A stretch of 64,000 nt of DNA, taken from contig JABFGK010000001.1 in the NCBI GenBank assembly GCA_013112555.1, positions 2,268,581 through 2,332,580 of the forward strand, read 5' to 3'. The notes under the pieces were generated by a model. It was given only the letters and a program-made list of their open reading frames with translations, did no database searches and had not been told where the DNA came from. This document shows, in pieces, positions 9,005 through 17,655 of this stretch (position 1 is its first letter; the number at the start of each line of letters is the position of its first letter). The DNA comes from Planctomycetota bacterium. GTDB lineage: Bacteria > Planctomycetota > Phycisphaerae > Phycisphaerales > UBA5793. The position numbers and the translations under genes are program-made.

Positions 9005-9497
9005 TACGGGTCATGGGGCCATGGCAAAGATGTGAAGATGGTGTTGTTCCAACCGCAGACATGGCGAGCCTCTCACGCCAGGCCGATTGCCTGATTGTTC
9101 ACATTCGAGGATTCCACCCCCGGCTCAGTAGGGCCAGTGGCCATGAGGACACCATAAAGACACCCCCAAGTATCGTGCGGAGTACCGCAATGGTCGGCCT
9201 CGTCGTGCTGGCAATCGCGACGTATGCGGCAGACGGTATCATTGGGCGACACAGATCAGATCGAGGAAGATCACGGCAGCGAGGATCCGCAAACCGTTGC
9301 AGACACGGGAGTTGACACCCAAAGACATGACCCGTCACCGGATGGCAACGGGTCATCGAAATAGCAGGTGATGAGACTCGCACTCACGACGTTCAGCCTG
9401 AGAAGCAGCTCGGAAACCCCGCTGATTGAGACGATTCTGGGGAACGCCCAGCCCGTGACAAGGCGGTAATCGGTCGGCATGAGAGCAGTCGACCGGC
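9005..9497. other. 493-bp region with at most one small gene
   Basis: Between the oxidoreductase and the convergent fasciclin gene I see only the small candidate at 9190. No RNA gene, repeat or strong terminator was found. A short palindrome CATGGGGCCATG follows the oxidoreductase stop. Confidence 0.4.
9190..9315 (+). CDS. Candidate small membrane peptide, possibly frameshifted
   Basis: An ATG with a good ribosome binding site (GGAG, seven bases upstream) opens a 41-codon frame beginning MVGLVVLAIATYAADGIIG, which is a plausible membrane helix. The remainder in this frame is arginine-rich and unlike protein. One frame over, from about 9245, the sequence reads as an acidic tail rich in D, E, T and S ending at a stop at 9364. 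A single-base change near the GGG at 9244-9246 would join helix and tail into a 58-residue protein. Either a degraded gene or noise. Confidence 0.3.
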   Translation: MVGLVVLAIATYAADGIIGRHRSDRGRSRQRGSANRCRHGS

Positions 9498-11255
9498 TTA
9501 GCGTGATGCTGTCAGGGTCGTCGTCTCGGTGGCGGTGGCCGGTTCGGCCTGGTTGACCAGGCGTGGGTAGATGTCGTCCAGCGCACGGCGGTAGATCCAG
9601 GCGCATTTGGTGCGATCCGGCTCAGTCTCGGCTTCGGCCAATGCCATCTCCAGACGCTGAATCACCTGGCGACCCAGATCCTGCGAGCCCAATCCGATCA
9701 TCGATTCGATGACGACTTCGTATACCGCGGCACAGCCGGCGGCCTGACCGGTGTTGAACAGCGGTGCGCCACGGCTGATCGCGAGTTCGCAGAGGCGGAT
9801 GGCTTCGACAGAAGCGGTGGCGGATACGGTTTGGATCGGCTCGGCTTCGCGTGTGGGCAGGAGGACCGTATCGATCAGGTGAACGACACCGTTGGCCGCT
9901 TCGATGTCAGTGGTGATGACGGTGGCGTTGCCAACCTGCAGGCGACCTTCGATGATGGCGAAGTTGACTGAGTTGCCAAAGAGCGTCTGGGCGCGACGAT
10001 TGGCGAGCAGTTCGTTGGCATACAGGCGGCCGGGGATGACGTGAAGGCCCAGGATATCGATGAGTTGGGAGCGGTTCGATTCCTGCAGCAGTTCATCGAG
10101 CGTGCCGGGCGGGAGGTTGGCAAACGCGGAGTCGACGGGTGCGAAGACCGTCCAGGGGCCGTTCTCCGAACTGACTTGTTCACTCAGGCCGGAGACGGAA
10201 ACGGCAGCCGCCAGTGTGGTCAGTTGGCTTGATTCGCCGGCCACTTCACCGATGGACTTCAGTTCCGGCATGAGCACGGTGTCTATTACATGGACGATGC
10301 CACCGTCGAAGGGGACATCGACGGTGACGAGACCCGCACCACCGATCGAAATCGGACCGGAGGTGTCGATCGCGATGCGCTGCCCATTCAAAGTCGAGAT
10401 CGAGCGGCGCGACATGACGTCAGAGGACCTCACGGCAGACGTGGTCACGTGGTACGTCAGGATGGAGCGAAGCGTGTCGCGGCCGGCAGGCTCAAGCAGC
10501 GCGCGAACGGTTGCTTCCGGCAGTGCGGCGAAGGCTGCGTCGGTGGGGGCGAAGATGGTCACTGATTCATCGGTGGGAAGTTCGAGTTCGGCTGCGGTGA
10601 CGAGTTCGAGCAGTGTGTTCAATCCCGCGGCACGGGCGACGGTGACAAGATCGCTGCCGTTGGTTGATTCAACGGCGCGGGGCTTATCGCCAAAGGTTCG
10701 TATGGAGTCGATCTCGAGGGAGAAGGCTCCCGGCTTCTTGTCTGCCAGCGTGACGCCGATCGACTCGATCCTGGCCGGCTCGAGTGCCGGTGCGTTGGGG
10801 ACCAGCCGACCGAACGAATACAGACGGAAGTCGTCGAAGGGAAGCTGGATGGTGGTCCACTTGCCGGCTTCGGTCTGGAAGTCCTGCTGGAAGCCGCCGG
10901 CCATGAGCCGGACGTTGGAGCATCGGACGTCGAACTTGTAATCTCGCCCATCGCCACGCACATTGATCTGGATCCCGCGTGCGCCAGCGAAATCGTCGCC
11001 CGAGACGTTGGTGCGCATCTGGGAAAACCCGCCGTTGTTTTCCAGGGACAGGTCACCGGCAAACTGGAGGTTGCCAGTCTCGTTCTGGCTGACTCGTCCG
11101 GAGGAGCGGCCACCCATGACGCCGTCGACGACGATGCGCCATGACTCTGCCCCTCTGCCCAAATCCGACTGGCTGTAGGAGTCGGCGACATTGAAGACCA
11201 CGGAGGCAGCGAGCATCGGCACGGTCATGATTGTACTTGCGATGAGAGAATTCAC
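9498..11255 (-). CDS. Secreted CIA30 domain plus two fasciclin domains protein
   Basis: The 585-residue protein has an N-terminal signal-like stretch. Next comes a CIA30 (complex I intermediate-associated protein 30) beta-sandwich at about residues 35-185, with VVDGVMGGRSSGRVS, then FAGARGIQINVRGDG and WTTIQLPFDDF. Two FAS1/fasciclin domains follow at about 200-330 and 345-470 (TIFAPTDAAFAALP, TVFAPVDSAFANLPPGT, each ending in the VIDTVL motif). A C-terminal helical part of about 100 residues is unassigned. I chose the GTG at 11255 because AGAGG lies eight bases upstream; a longer frame to 11480 has a non-protein-like N-terminus. It lies downstream of the ECF sigma and anti-sigma-like genes on the same strand, which suggests it may be a target of that sigma factor. 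Fasciclin proteins usually mediate surface adhesion. Confidence 0.85.
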   Translation of the reverse strand: MNSLIASTIMTVPMLAASVVFNVADSYSQSDLGRGAESWRIVVDGVMGGRSSGRVSQNETGNLQFAGDLSLENNGGFSQMRTNVSGDDFAGARGIQINVRGDGRDYKFDVRCSNVRLMAGGFQQDFQTEAGKWTTIQLPFDDFRLYSFGRLVPNAPALEPARIESIGVTLADKKPGAFSLEIDSIRTFGDKPRAVESTNGSDLVTVARAAGLNTLLELVTAAELELPTDESVTIFAPTDAAFAALPEATVRALLEPAGRDTLRSILTYHVTTSAVRSSDVMSRRSISTLNGQRIAIDTSGPISIGGAGLVTVDVPFDGGIVHVIDTVLMPELKSIGEVAGESSQLTTLAAAVSVSGLSEQVSSENGPWTVFAPVDSAFANLPPGTLDELLQESNRSQLIDILGLHVIPGRLYANELLANRRAQTLFGNSVNFAIIEGRLQVGNATVITTDIEAANGVVHLIDTVLLPTREAEPIQTVSATASVEAIRLCELAISRGAPLFNTGQAAGCAAVYEVVIESMIGLGSQDLGRQVIQRLEMALAEAETEPDRTKCAWIYRRALDDIYPRLVNQAEPATATETTTLTASR

Positions 11256-11521
11256 GAGTTTCACCTCTTGTTGACTGATTGAAGACACTGGCCGGTCGTT
11301 GTGGGTCACCTGCCAGCGGGTTGTACGGTCGGTCACATAACGGATTCCAGGCGTATTCGACGGTCGCGGGTACCTGGATTCGCGACTGCGATCTTTTTTT
11401 TGATCTCGCAGGTGACACACGCGCCCCGCGCTACAGACTGTTGTTGAGGCCGGCCTGTGGGAGCAACATGAGACAAGCAAAAGCCACTGCTTGCGGCCCT
11501 ATGTCACCGGTGGTCAGGCGC

Positions 11522-11806
11522 TTACTCGGATCGACGAGGGTGATTCCAGGGGTTTTTCGCCAGAATGGCCACGGCAGCGTGATTGATCTTCTGCCGCATG
11601 CTGATGACGAGTGGCCCTGGTTCGATGTCGAAGAGGGCCACATCGAGAAGGGCAGCCAGGGCATCGTACGAATCGATATCATCGGCTTCACACTCGGAGA
11701 GCAGTGCATCCAACTCGGTCGTCTCCCTGTCGGTCAACGGCTCGATAGCGCGGGCAGCGAGAAGCTCGTGCAGGCGATCCGAATTGAGTGGTTGTTGGAG
11801 TGTCAT
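11522..11806 (-). CDS. Anti-sigma-factor-like protein, probably truncated or frameshifted
   Basis: The 94-residue protein begins MTLQQPLNSDRLHELLAARA, a pattern I associate with N-terminal regions of planctomycete anti-sigma factors. It starts inside the stop codon of the sigma gene (ATGA overlap), typical for a sigma/anti-sigma pair. It stops early after AKNPWNHPRRSE. In the +1 frame from the same point (CCC-T at about 11536-11539) the reading continues 42 codons to a stop at 11431, with a weakly hydrophobic stretch (IGPQAVAFACLMLLPQAG) that could be the missing membrane segment. So either a frameshift truncates it or it is an unusually short cytoplasmic regulator. No zinc-binding HxxxCxxC motif is present. 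Confidence 0.55.
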   Translation of the reverse strand: MTLQQPLNSDRLHELLAARAIEPLTDRETTELDALLSECEADDIDSYDALAALLDVALFDIEPGPLVISMRQKINHAAVAILAKNPWNHPRRSE

Positions 11807-12483
11807 GAGCCGATTCCTGATGCTTCTCGCGCCTGCTGTTCTCGTTCCGCCAGCACTTCACGAACACGAATGAGACCGCGGCGGGCATGGGTCTTTACGG
11901 TCCCCAGGGGGATTTCGGTGATCTGCGATATCTCCTGATGCGTGTAGCCCCCGTGAATGGCGAGTTGGAGGACCTGTTGCTGGTCGGAGCTGAGCTGTTC
12001 CAGAGCCTGCCGTGCTCGCTGCGCCTCTTCGCTGACCGAGGTGTGGTCCGAGGGGAGTGTCAAGCTCTCTGCAGCCCGTTGTTTCAGCGTCTCCAGTCGA
12101 CGGTGTTCGCGGTCCTGTGATCGGCGCCGATCAATCAGACGGCGGCGGGCGATCATCGCGACAAAGGTCGTCTCAGCGCCCTTCTCCGGGTCGAATCGAG
12201 CGGCATTCTGCCACAGTACGAGAAAGATCTCCTGCACGGCATCTTCGGCTTCGGTCGAATCGCCACTGAATCGGCGGGCCAGCGACCAGATGAGAGGACC
12301 ATACGTGTCGATGCACTCCTGCATCGCAGTCATCTCACCGGCTGCGACTTTGGGAAGAAGCGCGTTACACACCGTGGCTTGCCTTTCGCCGTCGGTGGAC
12401 GTGAACCATGGATCGTCCAGCGCGTGGTTGCGGGTCCACTGTCTGCCGGTCAGGATCCGTGTTCGTTTTAGTGTGGCAATCAT
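11803..12483 (-). CDS. ECF-type RNA polymerase sigma factor
   Basis: The protein is 226 residues. Region 2 is at about 60-125 with the typical AEDAVQEIFLVLWQNAARFDP and a following W-less FVAMIARRRLIDRRR segment. Region 4 is at about 165-215, with the helix-turn-helix HQEISQITEIPLGTVKTHARRGL. No sigma 1.1 or region 3 is present, as expected for the ECF group. The first 35 residues before the domain are poorly conserved in appearance, so the true start may be internal (a GTG about residue 38). The gene overlaps the anti-sigma-like gene by four bases and follows the B12-sensor gene by 134 bases on the same strand. It probably directs transcription of a small surface/stress regulon including the fasciclin gene (inference). 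Confidence 0.9.
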   Translation of the reverse strand: MIATLKRTRILTGRQWTRNHALDDPWFTSTDGERQATVCNALLPKVAAGEMTAMQECIDTYGPLIWSLARRFSGDSTEAEDAVQEIFLVLWQNAARFDPEKGAETTFVAMIARRRLIDRRRSQDREHRRLETLKQRAAESLTLPSDHTSVSEEAQRARQALEQLSSDQQQVLQLAIHGGYTHQEISQITEIPLGTVKTHARRGLIRVREVLAEREQQAREASGIGS

Positions 12484-12617
12484 CCGTCATCTTGCGACAA
12501 TCGCCAGGTTGTGCAGTTTGATCACTACTTGTCACGTGCATCAGGTACACACTGTTTGCCTTTTTACCCCGACCTGACCTCTTTGGATTCGACGCTCCCC
12601 GGCGTCTGGATTAACGA

Positions 12618-13691
12618 CTAGTCAGAATTTGTTGCATCGCGGTCGGTCAACGCAGTAGCGATGCGCAGGCCCTCCGGAGCATCGCGGGCTACCGCATCAG
12701 CGCCGACCTTCTTCCAGAGCCCGGGGAAAGCGACGAACGGGCGCCCGCCTATCAGAATATTCAACTTTTCTGAGGCCTGTGCGCGTGTCGTGCGAACCAC
12801 TTCGACGACCGATCGGAGATGCAGCGTGCTCGTACATGACAGGGCGAGCAGATCAGCGTCGTGCCGGATCACTGTCTCGACCACGCTTGGGTGGGGGATG
12901 CCGGCACCGATGTACTGGCACCTCCAACCTGCCAACTCGAAGACGATCGCCACCATGCGCAGACCGATGGCGTGTTGTTCACCCGCCACGGTCGTCGCCA
13001 CGACCGTGCGACCGTTGAGGGGGGCCGGCTCGATGCGATCGTGCAGCAGGACCAGGACGGATTCCGTGATGGCAGTGGCAGCGTGTTCGTCTGCGATGGA
13101 GATTTCGTCCATATGCCACAGGCGACCAAGTTCCGCCTGTGCCGGCTGAATGATCCTCACCAGGATGTCATCGATCGGACATTCTCGCTCCAGTGCCTGC
13201 ACGCAAACAGCGATCGCCGCTGCCTGATCGCCGGTCAGCAGGGCCTCAAGATAGCGAAGCGCCGCTGTATCCATCTGTGCCAGGATCGCAGAATCAGGCG
13301 ATCGATTCTCGCCTTCAAGGTCTTTGGCAGCGAGATGACAGAATTCCGCGGCGCACTGACCCATCGGACCGGGCAGTTGTTCAATCATCACTTCGCGCAG
13401 GCACTGAAGGCTGATGCGCAGATCGTTGTCATCAACTTCGCGCGCACGAAAGGCATCACCCAACCAGAGAATCGATTCGGCAAACACGCCTGGTTCATCC
13501 AGCGCGATGGCCTGGGCGAGATAGCCGAGGCGGGTGACGATGGCACCCTCCCACTGCGATCGCCAGTTTTCTCCAGAGCGCCCAGCGAGTTGGGGATCTC
13601 GTCTCAGGTGCTCATCGAGAGTCCATTTGGCCAGCGGGCGGGACGACTGGTCAATCAGGCGGCTGAGTTGCAGAGCAGCATCAGTAGTCAT
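12618..13691 (-). CDS. Cobalamin-binding sensor with CarH-type W-x9-EH motif, no DNA-binding domain
   Basis: The 357-residue protein has an unassigned helical N-terminal domain (about 1-140), a four-helix B12-binding cap and a Rossmann B12-binding domain. The cap shows W192 followed nine residues later by E202-H203, which is the W-x9-EH motif that contacts the adenosyl group in CarH/LitR photoreceptors. The Rossmann domain shows E238-x-H240-x-x-G, the lower-ligand motif for base-off/His-on cobalamin. Unlike CarH there is no MerR-type helix-turn-helix at the N-terminus, so it would have to signal through a partner. I start at 13691 (MTTDAALQ), preceded by GGGGGAAGATCAAGAG. An extension to 13742 is possible. 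Situated directly upstream of an ECF sigma gene, it is a candidate light or B12 sensor controlling that sigma factor. Confidence 0.85.
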   Translation of the reverse strand: MTTDAALQLSRLIDQSSRPLAKWTLDEHLRRDPQLAGRSGENWRSQWEGAIVTRLGYLAQAIALDEPGVFAESILWLGDAFRAREVDDNDLRISLQCLREVMIEQLPGPMGQCAAEFCHLAAKDLEGENRSPDSAILAQMDTAALRYLEALLTGDQAAAIAVCVQALERECPIDDILVRIIQPAQAELGRLWHMDEISIADEHAATAITESVLVLLHDRIEPAPLNGRTVVATTVAGEQHAIGLRMVAIVFELAGWRCQYIGAGIPHPSVVETVIRHDADLLALSCTSTLHLRSVVEVVRTTRAQASEKLNILIGGRPFVAFPGLWKKVGADAVARDAPEGLRIATALTDRDATNSD

Positions 13692-13999
13692 CTCTTGATC
13701 TTCCCCCTCTCTGCATATCACGCCCGGTGGCTCTGCATCCATGTGGTGTCACGTGATTGGATACAGAAGGAGCAGGGATACTCCAAGCGGCATGAGATCG
13801 CCTTCCCCCGCCTGCTCCACCGGATCTGGAAACTCCAACTCTGGGGATGTACCAACCAGTATATCCCATGCAGGGTGCGAGTTGACCCAAAGCCGGTCCG
13901 ACGTGGCCAGCCAATCATCTGTTCAGACAAGTCCATATTCGCACTCGGGGATCAGATCGGCTCTAGAGTCGTACACTGATCTGACAATGGAGGCCGGCC

Positions 14000-16900
14000 A
14001 TGATACGGACGTGTTGCTCTCTTCGTGGAATAGACCGCAGGAACGCTGCGCAATGCACAAGACCTGCTCTCTCAAGCCCGGGGATCTCGAACGGGCCCCG
14101 CCAGACCTCCGACCACCTGGACACATCGAGAAGCCCGATCTGCATCATCAGCAGGGCTGTGGCAGCCACCCTGGCCGCCCTCGTATTCGCCAGCGCGACA
14201 TGGGGCGACGTCGGGGCAGAACGACTGATCGAGGGCTTTCAGAATCCACCGGCCGAGGCGAGGCCGGATGCGTTTTGGCCCTGGCTCAATGGGCATGCAG
14301 ACAAAGCACGAATCACTGAGGAAATGGAGCAGTTCAAGGCCGCCGGCTTCTCGCGGCTCCAGGTGTGGGATGTGCTGGCGCTGTCGGATCCGGATCATCT
14401 GGTTCCAACGGGCCCGACCTTCCTCAGCGATCCCTGGCTTGACAATTTCGCGCACGCGCATCGGGAGGCACAACGGCTGGGGTTGGAGCTCGGGCTGCTC
14501 AGTGCCAGCGGATGGAATGCCGGCGGGCCGTGGGTCTCGCCGCAGCAGGCCGGGATCGGACTCTATCACTCGGAGCAGATCGTCGAGGGCCCGGGGCAGG
14601 GTGATCTGCAACTCACCTTCCCGGAGGTTCCCGGGCATTGCCCTCGTGACGCTGACGGCCGGCCCCAGTACTGGAACACCGTCGCCGTTCAGGCTGTCCC
14701 CGTTGCTGACGATTCTCGACTGGATCCCGCGCGCGTCATCGATCTGACGGACCGCCTGGCTGATGCTGACTCGCGATTGACATGGGACATACCAGACGGC
14801 ACCTGGGCCGTGCGCTGGTTTATCTATGCCAATACCGGTCAGCGACTCATTGTGCCCAGCCCGAACTCCGGCGGCCTGCAGATTGACTTCTTCGATCCTG
14901 ATGACAGCCGATCCTACTTCACCTATGTACTCGATCGACTCGAATCCGCCATCGGCCCGCTTCAAGAGTCAGCCTTGTGCTATCTCGAAGTAGATAGCCT
15001 CGAACTGGAGGGAAGCCGACTCAACGCATGGACGGAGGACATTCTTGACGTCTTTCGTGAGCGCTATGCATATGACGCGAGGCCGTACCTGTCCGTGCTG
15101 AAAGGTGCCGCAACAGCCGATCCCACCGGTGCCCGCTTCCTGCACGACTGGACGCGACTGGTCAGTGACCTGATGATCGAAAACCACTACCGCCTCGGGA
15201 ACGAGATGCTCCACGAGCGAGGGATGTTGCTGGCAGCAGAAGCAGGCGGGCCGGGGCCGCCGATCTGGAACAGTTGCCCGGTCGATGCCCTGGGGGCGCT
15301 TGGTGCCGTCGGCCTGATGCGCGGCGAGTTCTGGCCCAAGCATCGGAGCATGTTCAACGTCAAACAGATCTCATGTGCTGCACACACCTATGGCCAAACA
15401 ATCGTCGACGCAGAATCGTTTACCTGCTGGCGGCACTGGCGCGATGGGCCGTACTACCTGAAACTGGTCGCCGATCAGGCCTTCATCGACGGGCTCAACC
15501 ACATCACCTTTCATACGGCCCCCCACAGTCCCGCTTCAGCCGGCCTGCCCGGCTTCGCATATCACGCCGGCACGCACATGGGACCGAATCTGATCTGGTG
15601 GCCGATGGCCGAGCCGTTCATCGACTACCTTTCGCGCTGCTCGTTCATGCTCCAACAGGGCAGACCGGTCGCTGATGTGTGCTTCTTCCAGGGGGACGGC
15701 GCACCTGCATTTCATCCCCTTGCGGTGGATCTCGATCCGAGCATCCGCTCTGCCGGATACGACTATGACGTGGTTGATAGACGCGTGCTTCTTGAATCGA
15801 TGACCGTGTCCGACGGGCGGCTCACACTCCCGCATGGCGTGAGTTATGCAGTGCTCGTACTCCCGGATGATGACTCGATCAATCCGGCAGCCCTGCGAAA
15901 GATCAAGGCACTGGTCCGCGATGGCGCGACGGTCATCGGCCCGAAGCCGGTCCGCAGCAATGGGCTGACGTCATACCCGGACTGCGACACTGAAGTCCGC
16001 ACGCTGGCTCAGGAACTCTGGGGAAGCAGAGACGGTGAACAGGTCATCGAGCACCGGTTCGGCCGAGGCCGCGTACTCAGTCGCCGGCCGATCGTCGAGG
16101 TGCTCGAACAGATGAACGTCCTGCCCGACTTCGCGTGGGACAACGGCGATGCCCGGACAAGCCTTAGTTACGTCCACCGCGCCACCGACGACGCCGATCT
16201 CTACTTCATTGTTAACAACAACGAGCGATGGGAGGACATTGAAGGTATCTTCCGTGTGAGTGGGTCTAGCCCTGAACTGTGGGACCCGACCGATGGGTCG
16301 TGGCAACCACAGCGCCGGTTCGAGACTGACGGCAGCACGACGCGCGTCAGCCTTCGCCTCGCCCCCGGCGGCTCAACATTCGTTGTCTTCCGCAACGGTC
16401 CAGCCCATCCAACGCCTTTGACCGTCTCATATTCGACCTCGGAGTGGTCCGGAGTGCCGGCACCTGACGTGGCTCACTGCGACACGCCCAACGGGCCGGC
16501 ATGGCTCTCGGATGGAAACAGTACCCCGGCAGACGAATTCATCGTCTACGACCTCGGCTCGGCCGCTGACCTCGGCCATGTCGATATCTGGAACTTCCAT
16601 AACCAGACCCGCGGCCTGCTCAACCGAGGCATCCACGAGATGGATCTATCCGTCTCTGCCGATGGGCAGACCTATGACAATCTCGGCAAGGTCGAGTTAC
16701 AGCGCGCACCGGAAATCGGTGAACGCGGGTTCCAACAACAGGTTCCTATCAACGCACAGGGGGCCCGGTACGTTCGCTTCGATGTCGTGTCAAATCATGG
16801 GAGCAACTGGATCGGGCTGACAAACTTCGTCGGGCTGAATCGCGTTGCGTTCTTCGACTCAAACGGCACAACCGTCCACCCGGTACGGGTCCACGACGTT

Positions 16901-17593
16901 TCATCCGGCACCGCGCACGACCCGGCCACTGACACCAATCACCCCGGCGCTCGCGCAGCCGTCGAGTTAGTCTCAGATCACGACAGCCGGACCACGGCAT
17001 ACCTTTGGGGAACCGGGGGCGACGTCACCATCCGCGCCGGCCGTTCGGTCATCTCGATTGATGAGACGATGGAACTGCCGGCCATTACTGAGATACCCGG
17101 CCCATGGCGCGTCCGATTCCAGGCCGACCGCGGTGCTCCCGCAGAGACGACGTTTGCAACGTTGATCTCCTGGCCTGACCACCCGAATGACGGGGTCCGC
17201 TACTTCTCCGGGATCGCTGAGTATTCCCGCACCTTTACGGCTCCCGACGACCTGCCGGCAAGCGATACGGCTGTTGAACTGGACCTCGGACGAGTGGCAG
17301 GCGTGGTCCGAGTGACGCTCAACGGCCGGGATCTCGGCGTGCTGTGGAAACCGCCATTCTCCGTGGACGTAACCGGGTCACTCCAGCAGGGCGAGAATGA
17401 ACTACGGATCGAACTTGCCAACACCTGGCATAACCGACTTGTCGGCGACGCCGACCTCACGACGGACCAACGCATCACCCAAACGAACGTGCGCGGATCC
17501 TTCGGGCCGAATACCCCGCTCATTGAGTCGGGATTGCTCGGGCCCGTCCGGCTCCACGTTGCAAGAGTGGTTGCGATCAAAGACGGGGGATAG
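14000..17593 (+). CDS. GH106-like alpha-L-rhamnosidase, secreted
   Basis: This is a 1197-residue glycoside hydrolase of the GH106 type. The N-terminal block ERLIEGFQNPPAEARPDAFWPWLNGH, the (beta/alpha)8 region with GFSRLQVWDV and GLLSASGWNAGGPWV, and the later LVADQAFIDGLNHITFHTAPHSP block are typical. Accessory beta domains follow: a discoidin-like domain at about 830-960 (ADEFIVYDLGSAADLGHVDI, WIGLTNF) and a C-terminal GH2-type jelly-roll at about 1085-1180 (LDLGRVAGVVRVTLNGRDLG). A hydrophobic stretch (about 50-70, AVAATLAALVFASATWG) serves as signal peptide after a long N-terminal leader. The start at 14000 is backed by GGAGG six bases upstream. It would release rhamnose from plant or algal polysaccharides outside the cytoplasm. 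Confidence 0.88.
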   Translation: MIRTCCSLRGIDRRNAAQCTRPALSSPGISNGPRQTSDHLDTSRSPICIISRAVAATLAALVFASATWGDVGAERLIEGFQNPPAEARPDAFWPWLNGHADKARITEEMEQFKAAGFSRLQVWDVLALSDPDHLVPTGPTFLSDPWLDNFAHAHREAQRLGLELGLLSASGWNAGGPWVSPQQAGIGLYHSEQIVEGPGQGDLQLTFPEVPGHCPRDADGRPQYWNTVAVQAVPVADDSRLDPARVIDLTDRLADADSRLTWDIPDGTWAVRWFIYANTGQRLIVPSPNSGGLQIDFFDPDDSRSYFTYVLDRLESAIGPLQESALCYLEVDSLELEGSRLNAWTEDILDVFRERYAYDARPYLSVLKGAATADPTGARFLHDWTRLVSDLMIENHYRLGNEMLHERGMLLAAEAGGPGPPIWNSCPVDALGALGAVGLMRGEFWPKHRSMFNVKQISCAAHTYGQTIVDAESFTCWRHWRDGPYYLKLVADQAFIDGLNHITFHTAPHSPASAGLPGFAYHAGTHMGPNLIWWPMAEPFIDYLSRCSFMLQQGRPVADVCFFQGDGAPAFHPLAVDLDPSIRSAGYDYDVVDRRVLLESMTVSDGRLTLPHGVSYAVLVLPDDDSINPAALRKIKALVRDGATVIGPKPVRSNGLTSYPDCDTEVRTLAQELWGSRDGEQVIEHRFGRGRVLSRRPIVEVLEQMNVLPDFAWDNGDARTSLSYVHRATDDADLYFIVNNNERWEDIEGIFRVSGSSPELWDPTDGSWQPQRRFETDGSTTRVSLRLAPGGSTFVVFRNGPAHPTPLTVSYSTSEWSGVPAPDVAHCDTPNGPAWLSDGNSTPADEFIVYDLGSAADLGHVDIWNFHNQTRGLLNRGIHEMDLSVSADGQTYDNLGKVELQRAPEIGERGFQQQVPINAQGARYVRFDVVSNHGSNWIGLTNFVGLNRVAFFDSNGTTVHPVRVHDVSSGTAHDPATDTNHPGARAAVELVSDHDSRTTAYLWGTGGDVTIRAGRSVISIDETMELPAITEIPGPWRVRFQADRGAPAETTFATLISWPDHPNDGVRYFSGIAEYSRTFTAPDDLPASDTAVELDLGRVAGVVRVTLNGRDLGVLWKPPFSVDVTGSLQQGENELRIELANTWHNRLVGDADLTTDQRITQTNVRGSFGPNTPLIESGLLGPVRLHVARVVAIKDGG

Positions 17594-17608
17594 GGCTCGG
17601 TATCGACG

Positions 17609-17643
17609 ATGGCTGGCACGCGCACGCGTCGACCGCCAGCCAT
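17609..17643. terminator. Perfect 9-bp hairpin between convergent genes
   Basis: ATGGCTGGC at 17609-17617 pairs perfectly with GCCAGCCAT at 17635-17643, across 17 bases. It lies between the convergent stops of the rhamnosidase and aminotransferase genes. It lacks a T tract on either side, so termination activity is only suggested by placement. Confidence 0.45.
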
Positions 17644-17655
17644 GAGACGTCGTTC

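Noticed and set aside
10060..10941. 293-codon plus-strand frame inside the fasciclin gene
   Set aside because: Antisense shadow of a gene with clear CIA30 and FAS1 domains.
11392..11401. T8 tract as a terminator of a plus-strand gene
   Set aside because: No plus-strand gene precedes it and the flanking GCGA/TCGC pairing is too weak.
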